This document shows positions 58,804 to 64,000 of a stretch of 64,000 bases of DNA, piece after piece (position 1 is the stretch's first letter; each line of letters begins with the position of its first letter). The position numbers were made by a program, and so were the translations under genes. The notes below the pieces were generated by a model. The model worked only from the letters and a program-made list of their open reading frames with translations, made no database searches and was not told the origin of the DNA. Origin of the DNA: Bradyrhizobium archetypum (lineage in GTDB: Bacteria; Pseudomonadota; Alphaproteobacteria; Rhizobiales; Xanthobacteraceae); contig NZ_JAAVLW010000005.1 of the NCBI RefSeq assembly GCF_013114835.1, positions 1 to 64,000 of the forward strand. Reading direction: 5' to 3'.

Positions 58804-59619
58804 ATGACCCCTTCCCGCGATATTTCACGCCTTATCGAAATCATGGCGGCGCTGCGCACGCCTGTGACGGGTTGCCCATGGGATCTGGAACAGAACTTTG
58901 CGACGATTGCGCCCTACACGATCGAGGAGGCCTATGAGGTGGCCGATGCGATCACGCGCGGCGATCTCGACGATCTGCGCGAGGAACTAGGCGATCTCCT
59001 GCTGCAGGTCGTCTACCACGCCCGCATGGCGGAAGAGCAAAACGCCTTCGCTTTCGGTGACGTGGTCCAAGCGATCACAACGAAGCTGATACGCCGCCAT
59101 CCGCACGTATTCGCCGATAAGGACGGCAATATCGCTCCCGCTGGCGTCAAGAGCGCCTGGGAACGCATCAAAGCCGAGGAAAAGGCCGAGCGCGCGGCAC
59201 GGCGTCCGGCGGAGAAAACCACCCACCAATCGCTGCTTTCGAGCGTCAAGGCGGGGCTGCCGGCGCTCACACGCGCCATGGAATTGCAGCGCAAGGCATC
59301 GACCGTCGGCTTCGATTGGAACGATCCCCGTGCGGTGCTTAGCAAGATTCGCGAGGAAACCGACGAGATCGAGGCCGCGCTCGATCGCAATGATGCCAAC
59401 GAGCTCGCTGAAGAAACCGGCGATCTTTTATTCGCGCTGGTGAATCTGGCCCGCCACATCGGGGCCGATCCGGAAGCCGCGCTGCGTACTACCAACGCCA
59501 AATTCGAGCGCCGCTTTGCCCATATCGAGCGCGCGCTCGCGGCAAAAGGACGTTCACTCGAGGGCGCAACACTGGAAGAAATGGACGCGCTGTGGAATGA
59601 AGCAAAGAGCGCGCGCTAA
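58804..59619 (+). CDS. mazG: nucleoside triphosphate pyrophosphohydrolase MazG
   Basis: Start at ATG 58804 ([18 protein letters not shown]). The 271-residue protein has two MazG folds: [20 protein letters not shown] with [20 protein letters not shown] in the first and [20 protein letters not shown] with [19 protein letters not shown] in the second. It removes unusual NTPs and affects ppGpp-linked survival. Convergent with hflX. Confidence 0.95.
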   Translation: MTPSRDISRLIEIMAALRTPVTGCPWDLEQNFATIAPYTIEEAYEVADAITRGDLDDLREELGDLLLQVVYHARMAEEQNAFAFGDVVQAITTKLIRRHPHVFADKDGNIAPAGVKSAWERIKAEEKAERAARRPAEKTTHQSLLSSVKAGLPALTRAMELQRKASTVGFDWNDPRAVLSKIREETDEIEAALDRNDANELAEETGDLLFALVNLARHIGADPEAALRTTNAKFERRFAHIERALAAKGRSLEGATLEEMDALWNEAKSAR

Positions 59620-59625
59620 ACGAAT

Positions 59626-61002
59626 TCACGCCACGCGCGGCACTGCATCGAAGCGCGACACCACGATATCGCGCTTGGTCTCGTCGACGCGTACCGTCAT
59701 GTCGAAGCGCCCGTCGTGAAGCTCCTTGTTCAGCACTTCGGCATTGCGATGCAGCCAGCTGATCCCCGCGCCGTCGGACGCGTCGATCGATAGATCGAGC
59801 GTCGTGCGCGTGGCCGCCAGCCGTTCTTCGATCGCGGTCAACAGTTCGTTGATTCCCTCCCCGGTCGCGGCGGAGACCAGGAAACACGGCCGTTCCGGCG
59901 GACGGCGGGACGCGATGTTGCGCAGATTCTCACGCTCCTCGGGATCGAAACGGTCGATCTTGTTCCAGACTTCGAGGATACGTCCGCCGGCGTTCGGATC
60001 GATTCCAAGCTGACGCAGCACGGCGTCGACGTCGCGCTCCTGCGCCTCCGCGTCCTCATGCGAGATGTCGCGAACGTGGAGAATGATATCGGCTTCCAGC
60101 ACCTCTTCCAGCGTGGCGCGGAAGGCGGCGACGAGCTGCGTCGGCAGGTTGGAAATGAATCCGACGGTATCAGACAGCATCGCCTTGCCGCCATGCGGCA
60201 GGCTCAGCGCGCGCAAGGTTGGATCGAGCGTTGCAAACAGCATGTCGGCCGCCTGCACGTCGGCACGCGTTAGCCGGTTGAACAGTGTCGATTTGCCCGC
60301 ATTGGTATAGCCGACCAGCGCGACCACGCGGTACGGCACGCGCTGCCGGCCGGCGCGATGCAACCGCCGCGTCGCCTGAACCTTCTTGAGCTCGTTCTCC
60401 AGCCGCGTGATGCGGTCGCCGATCAGGCGGCGGTCGGCTTCGATCTGGGTCTCGCCGGGGCCGCCCATGAAGCCGAAACCGCCGCGTTGGCGCTCCAGAT
60501 GGGTCCAGGACCGCACCAGGCGGCTGCGCTGATAGTTCAGATGCGCGAGCTCGACCTGCAGCGCGCCTTCCTTGGTCTTGGCGCGGCGGCCGAAGATCTC
60601 CAGGATCAGGCCGGTCCGGTCGAGCACCTTGGTATTCCAGGCTTTCTCGAGATTGCGCTGCTGGATCGGCGACAGCGCGCAATCCATCACCACCAGTTCG
60701 ATATCGTGGCCGGCGATCAGGCCGGTAATCTCCTCGACCTTGCCCTTGCCGAGGTAGGTCGCCGGCCGGATCTGACCGACTGGCGCGATCAGCGCATCGG
60801 CGATGGTGAGGTCGATGGCCCGCGCGAGCCCAGCCGCTTCGTCCAGCCGGGCTTCGAAATCACGTGCGGAATCGTTCGCCTGCGCGTCGGCATCGCCGCG
60901 GCGCATTCGCAGATAAGGGCCGATGACGATCACCCGCCCGCTTTGTTTACCCTCGGCCGACCGCGGACGATCGGCGCTCCCTTTACGGTCGAGGGGTTCC
61001 AA
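59626..61002 (-). CDS. hflX: GTPase HflX
   Basis: The 458-residue protein has the HflX N-terminal domain (TYLGKGKVEEITGLI, DCALSPIQQRNLE) followed by a G domain with GYTNAGKSTLFN (G1), DTVGFISNLP (G3) and NKIDRFD (G4). It binds the 50S ribosomal subunit and rescues or splits ribosomes. Order hfq-hflX is conserved. Confidence 0.96.
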   Translation of the reverse strand: MEPLDRKGSADRPRSAEGKQSGRVIVIGPYLRMRRGDADAQANDSARDFEARLDEAAGLARAIDLTIADALIAPVGQIRPATYLGKGKVEEITGLIAGHDIELVVMDCALSPIQQRNLEKAWNTKVLDRTGLILEIFGRRAKTKEGALQVELAHLNYQRSRLVRSWTHLERQRGGFGFMGGPGETQIEADRRLIGDRITRLENELKKVQATRRLHRAGRQRVPYRVVALVGYTNAGKSTLFNRLTRADVQAADMLFATLDPTLRALSLPHGGKAMLSDTVGFISNLPTQLVAAFRATLEEVLEADIILHVRDISHEDAEAQERDVDAVLRQLGIDPNAGGRILEVWNKIDRFDPEERENLRNIASRRPPERPCFLVSAATGEGINELLTAIEERLAATRTTLDLSIDASDGAGISWLHRNAEVLNKELHDGRFDMTVRVDETKRDIVVSRFDAVPRVA

Positions 61003-61013
61003 TCAGTTTACTC

Positions 61014-61262
61014 TCAAGCCGGCGCATCCTCGCCACCTTCGAACAATTGGATCGGGGCTCCCGGCATGATGGTGGAGATCGCGTGCTTGTAGACGAGCTG
61101 CGAGTGACCGTCGCGCCGAAGCAGCAAGCAGAAGTTGTCGAACCAGGTAACAATTCCCTGCAGCTTCACTCCATTGACCAGAAAGATCGTCAGTGGCGTT
61201 TTTGTTTTACGAACGTGATTAAGGAAGGTGTCTTGTAGGTTTTGTGCGCGGTCTGCCGCCAT
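61014..61262 (-). CDS. hfq: RNA chaperone Hfq
   Basis: The 82-residue protein has Sm1 [20 protein letters not shown] and Sm2 [10 protein letters not shown] with the KH motif, as in all Hfq proteins. It binds small RNAs and A-rich sites. The next gene, hflX, starts 12 bases after its stop; an hfq-hflX operon is likely. Confidence 0.97.
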   Translation of the reverse strand: MAADRAQNLQDTFLNHVRKTKTPLTIFLVNGVKLQGIVTWFDNFCLLLRRDGHSQLVYKHAISTIMPGAPIQLFEGGEDAPA

Positions 61263-61564
61263 TGTTTTTGTCCCGCCGTCTCGTGCTTCTTCTTGTTAAG
61301 CCGGTTGTTGCTCTCTGACGGAGCCTGCCCCGACTCGCCGGCTTACCCTGAGATCCCCCTCTGGTGGCTCGGCCGTTTGATTAGAGGGTACGCGCGGTTT
61401 TAAGGCAAGCCAGTTCGGGCCCCGCCTAGCAGGAACCCAGTGGCCATTCCCCGAAAAAGCACCGAAAGAGATAAATATTCCAAAGCAAGTGCATGGATCG
61501 GTGCAAACCGAGCAAGATGAGCCGCGAATCCGGCGCTTAGCGAACAAGCGATTCACTTAGGCCT
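61263..61564. other. intergenic region between hfq and ntrX
   Basis: About 300 bases with no supportable gene. It must hold the hfq promoter; no sigma-54 site with the TGGCAC/TTGC spacing was found on either strand by eye. Confidence 0.5.
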
Positions 61565-62935
61565 TCAGCCGACCCCAAGCGCCTTGAGCTTGCGGTGAAG
61601 CGCCGAACGCTCCATGCCGACGAACTCGGCGGTGCGCGAAATATTGCCCGAGAACCGGCTGATCTGCGCGATCAGGTAGTCACGCTCGAACACTTCCCGC
61701 GCCTCGCGCAGCGGCAGCCCCATGATGTGCTCGCCATTGTTGCTGGTCGGCATCGCCGGCACCATCGAGCCTACATCCTGCGGCAGCATGTCGGCGGTAA
61801 TGATCGCTTCCGGGCCGCCGCCGGCCAGAATCATCACGCGCTCGACATTGTTCCGCAGCTGGCGGACGTTGCCAGGCCAGACATGGGACTGCAGCACGGC
61901 CATCGCGTCCTGACCGATCTGCCGCTTCGGCAAGCCCGTCGCCGCCGATATCTGGTCCATGAAATAGTCGATCAGCTCCGGGATGTCCTCGCGGCGTTCC
62001 GACAGCGGTGGGACGCGGATCGGCACCACCGACAGCCGGTGGTAGAGGTCCTCGCGGAAGCGCCCTTCCGAGATCTCCTCCTCCAGATTGCGCGCCGTCG
62101 AGGAGATGATGCGGACGTCGACATGGATCTTGGCCGTGCCGCCCGAGCGCTGGAAGGTCTGATCGACCAGCACGCGCAGAATTTTGTTCTGGGTTTCACG
62201 CGGCATGTCGGCGATTTCGTCGATGAATAGCGTGCCGCCGTGCGCCTCTTCCAGTGCACCGGGCTTGCGCGGGTGCTCGCCGTTGGTCTGCTCGATACCG
62301 AACAGCTCGACTTCCATCCGCTCCGGCGTGATTGCCGCGGCGTTGATGACGACGAATGGCCCTTCTGCACGGCTTGATGCATTGTGCAGGGTACGCGCGA
62401 CCAGTTCCTTGCCCGAACCGGACGGACCGACGATCAGGATACGGCTGTTGGCCTTTGCGGCCCGATCGATGGTCTGGCGCAACTGGTTCATACAGGCCGA
62501 GCGTCCGGTGAGAACGCTCGCGGTGGGAGCCAGTTGCTTGAGCTCTTTCACTTCGCGCTTGAGGCGCGAGTTCTCCAGCGCCCGCGTCGCCACCAGGATC
62601 AGCCGGTCGGATTTGAACGGCTTTTCGATGAAGTCATAGGCACCGCGTTTGATCGCGGCCACGGCGGTCTCGATGTTGCCGTGACCGGAGATCATCACCA
62701 CGGGAACGTCGGCGTGCTCCTTCTTGATCTGCTCGAGCAATTGCAGGCCGTCGAGCTTGGAGCCTTGCAGCCAGATGTCGAGAAACACCAGATGCGGGCG
62801 GCGGCTGGAGATCTCCGCCAGCGCCGAATCGCTGTCGCGCGCGGTACGCGTGTTGAAGCCTTCGTCCTCCAGGATGCCCGCAACGAGGTCACGAATATCA
62901 GCTTCATCGTCGACAATCAGAATGTCACTTGCCAT
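61565..62935 (-). CDS. ntrX: nitrogen-regulation response regulator NtrX
   Basis: The 456-residue protein has a receiver domain with D53 in LVFLDIWLQG, a sigma-54-interaction AAA+ domain with the Walker A GPSGSGKELVAR and the GTLFIDEIAD Walker B, and a Fis-type HTH (NISRTAEFVGMERSALHRKL). The GAFTGA loop of typical activators is missing, as expected for NtrX. It pairs with NtrY. Confidence 0.95.
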   Translation of the reverse strand: MASDILIVDDEADIRDLVAGILEDEGFNTRTARDSDSALAEISSRRPHLVFLDIWLQGSKLDGLQLLEQIKKEHADVPVVMISGHGNIETAVAAIKRGAYDFIEKPFKSDRLILVATRALENSRLKREVKELKQLAPTASVLTGRSACMNQLRQTIDRAAKANSRILIVGPSGSGKELVARTLHNASSRAEGPFVVINAAAITPERMEVELFGIEQTNGEHPRKPGALEEAHGGTLFIDEIADMPRETQNKILRVLVDQTFQRSGGTAKIHVDVRIISSTARNLEEEISEGRFREDLYHRLSVVPIRVPPLSERREDIPELIDYFMDQISAATGLPKRQIGQDAMAVLQSHVWPGNVRQLRNNVERVMILAGGGPEAIITADMLPQDVGSMVPAMPTSNNGEHIMGLPLREAREVFERDYLIAQISRFSGNISRTAEFVGMERSALHRKLKALGVG

Positions 62936-62952
62936 GGGTTACACCTGTCTTG

Positions 62953-64000
62953 TCAGTTGCCCGTTGCGGCTTCGGTTTTTGTTTCATGATTGGTCGCGGA
63001 TGCCGCCTCATTGGTTTCGCTGGACGACCCTTTTGATTCATTGCGCGGTTGATTTGCTTCCGCAGACGGCTGCTTCGCATGGCCGGAGACGGCGAACCGC
63101 AACCGCATCCAGGCGCCGCGCTGCCCGGGCCGGAAATCGGAGGCGTCCTTGAGTTCGATGCGGCCGCCATGGTCTTCCAGCACGCGGCCGACGATGGCGA
63201 GCCCAAGCCCGGTGCCCTTCTGCCGTGTCGTCACATAGGGCTCCAGCAATCGCGCACGGCTTACCTTGGGCAGGCCGATACCGTTGTCGATGACATCGAT
63301 CACGATGTCGTCGTTCTCCCGCGCGGCAATGACGTCAATGCGTCCCTTGCCGAGCTCTTCCGGCGGCACCTGCTCGATCGCCTCCGTCGCATTCTTGATG
63401 ATGTTGGTCAGCGCCTGCGAGATCAGCCGACGGTCGAACTGCGCGCGCATCGGGTCCTGCTTAATATCGGCCTCGATATCGAGATCGGGATGCCCGACCT
63501 TCATCAGGAATACCGCCTGCCGCACGGTGTCGGCGACGTCCTCGCCTTCCATGACCGGCTTTGGCATCCGCGCGAAGCGGGAGAATTCATCGACCATCCG
63601 CCTGATGTCGTCGACCTGTCGCACGATGGTTTCGGTACATTGTTCGAAGATATTCTTGTCTTCGGTGATGACCTTGCCGAATTTGCGGCGGATGCGTTCG
63701 GCCGAGAGCTGGATCGGCGTCAGCGGGTTCTTGATTTCATGGGCAATGCGGCGCGCGACGTCACCCCACGCCGAGGTACGCTGCGCGGAGACGAGCTCGG
63801 TGATATCGTCGAGCGTGATGATGTAGCTGTCGCGCGACTGGCTGGTCTGCTCGGCGCTGACGCGGACCGACAGGTTGCGCTCATGGCCGTCGCGCATGAT
63901 GGTGATCTGGCCCTGCACCAGGCGCTGTGTCCCCTCGCGCGCGGTCTTCATCATGTCGTCGAGCTCGGGCAGAACGTCCGACAGCGGATGGTCCAGCGTC
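62953..64000 (-). CDS. ntrY: sensor histidine kinase NtrY, 3' part
   Basis: The frame is open to the right edge of the window (about 349 codons seen). It contains the end of a PAS/HAMP region, the dimerisation helix with the phosphorylated His in RRIAHEIKNPLTPIQLSAER, and the ATP-binding domain with NIIKNATEAIEQ (N box), DNGIGLP (G1) and GTGLGLAIVGR (G2). The Ser/Asn-rich end is short. The membrane-sensing N-terminal part is outside the window. Confidence 0.95.
   Translation of the reverse strand, partial: TLDHPLSDVLPELDDMMKTAREGTQRLVQGQITIMRDGHERNLSVRVSAEQTSQSRDSYIITLDDITELVSAQRTSAWGDVARRIAHEIKNPLTPIQLSAERIRRKFGKVITEDKNIFEQCTETIVRQVDDIRRMVDEFSRFARMPKPVMEGEDVADTVRQAVFLMKVGHPDLDIEADIKQDPMRAQFDRRLISQALTNIIKNATEAIEQVPPEELGKGRIDVIAARENDDIVIDVIDNGIGLPKVSRARLLEPYVTTRQKGTGLGLAIVGRVLEDHGGRIELKDASDFRPGQRGAWMRLRFAVSGHAKQPSAEANQPRNESKGSSSETNEAASATNHETKTEAATGN

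Noticed and set aside
61296..61556. 86-codon frame between hfq and ntrX
   Set aside because: Cys- and Arg-rich chance translation without start signal in the hfq upstream region.
1..64000. CRISPR array
   Set aside because: No run of regularly spaced identical repeats with unique spacers was seen; the interspersed repeats are too far apart and divergent.

Overview
The window looks like a Bradyrhizobium (or very close Nitrobacteraceae, Alphaproteobacteria) chromosome. The right-hand end carries the alphaproteobacterial order ntrY-ntrX-hfq-hflX-mazG, and the left half is full of small zinc-ribbon and DUF proteins of the kind I associate with Bradyrhizobium. No search could be run; family names come from reading motifs and from memory.

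Region 1 (1-17.8 kb) is accessory DNA. It holds a LysR-controlled cluster (Tat/Sec-exported cupin, tautomerase, two-domain carboxymuconolactone-decarboxylase-like protein, MFS exporter), an AraC regulator with an exported metallo-beta-lactamase-fold hydrolase, a second exported cupin, a methyltransferase and several small membrane or secreted proteins of unknown role. Between these genes lie at least fourteen copies of one interspersed repeat, mostly about 107-112 bp and bounded at both ends by a variant of the same 16-base motif. Several genes here are broken (a GFA-family remnant, a DUF5680-like gene apparently split by an inversion, a frameshifted membrane protein).

Region 2 (17.9-35.7 kb) is a decayed mobile island: an HK97-type capsid remnant, a terminase-small-subunit-like gene, an excisionase-like gene and a P4-type tyrosine integrase lying 160 bp from the 3' end of tRNA-Ser(UGA). 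Inside it are a four-gene overlapping operon ending in an SOS-response-associated peptidase (HMCES/YedK), a HEPN/Toprim protein preceded by two overlapping membrane-protein genes, two further proteins with HEPN-like R-x4-6-H motifs, an HNH-like protein, and many tiny conserved proteins. This stretch resembles a defence-rich cargo zone. Two minus-strand hairpin-plus-U-tract structures with C-rich single-stranded segments are candidate small RNAs. One segment (DUF6894 gene to zinc-ribbon gene, about 1.2 kb) occurs twice, decayed at 1-1010 and intact at 18.4-19.6 kb.

Region 3 (35.9-64 kb) is core genome with dense, high-GC genes: rlpA-like lipoprotein, epoxide-hydrolase-like enzyme, a dacF-like carboxypeptidase, tmk, holB, metG (with a 136-residue histone-H1-like N-terminal extension), tatD, a PhnP-like hydrolase; a catabolic block (acyl-CoA synthetase, fused DctQM TRAP permease, DctP receptor, M24 peptidase, rhodanese, enoyl-CoA hydratase); a cobalt-type nitrile hydratase operon (alpha, beta, activator); then queC, mazG, hflX, hfq, ntrX and the 3' part of ntrY, which runs off the right end.
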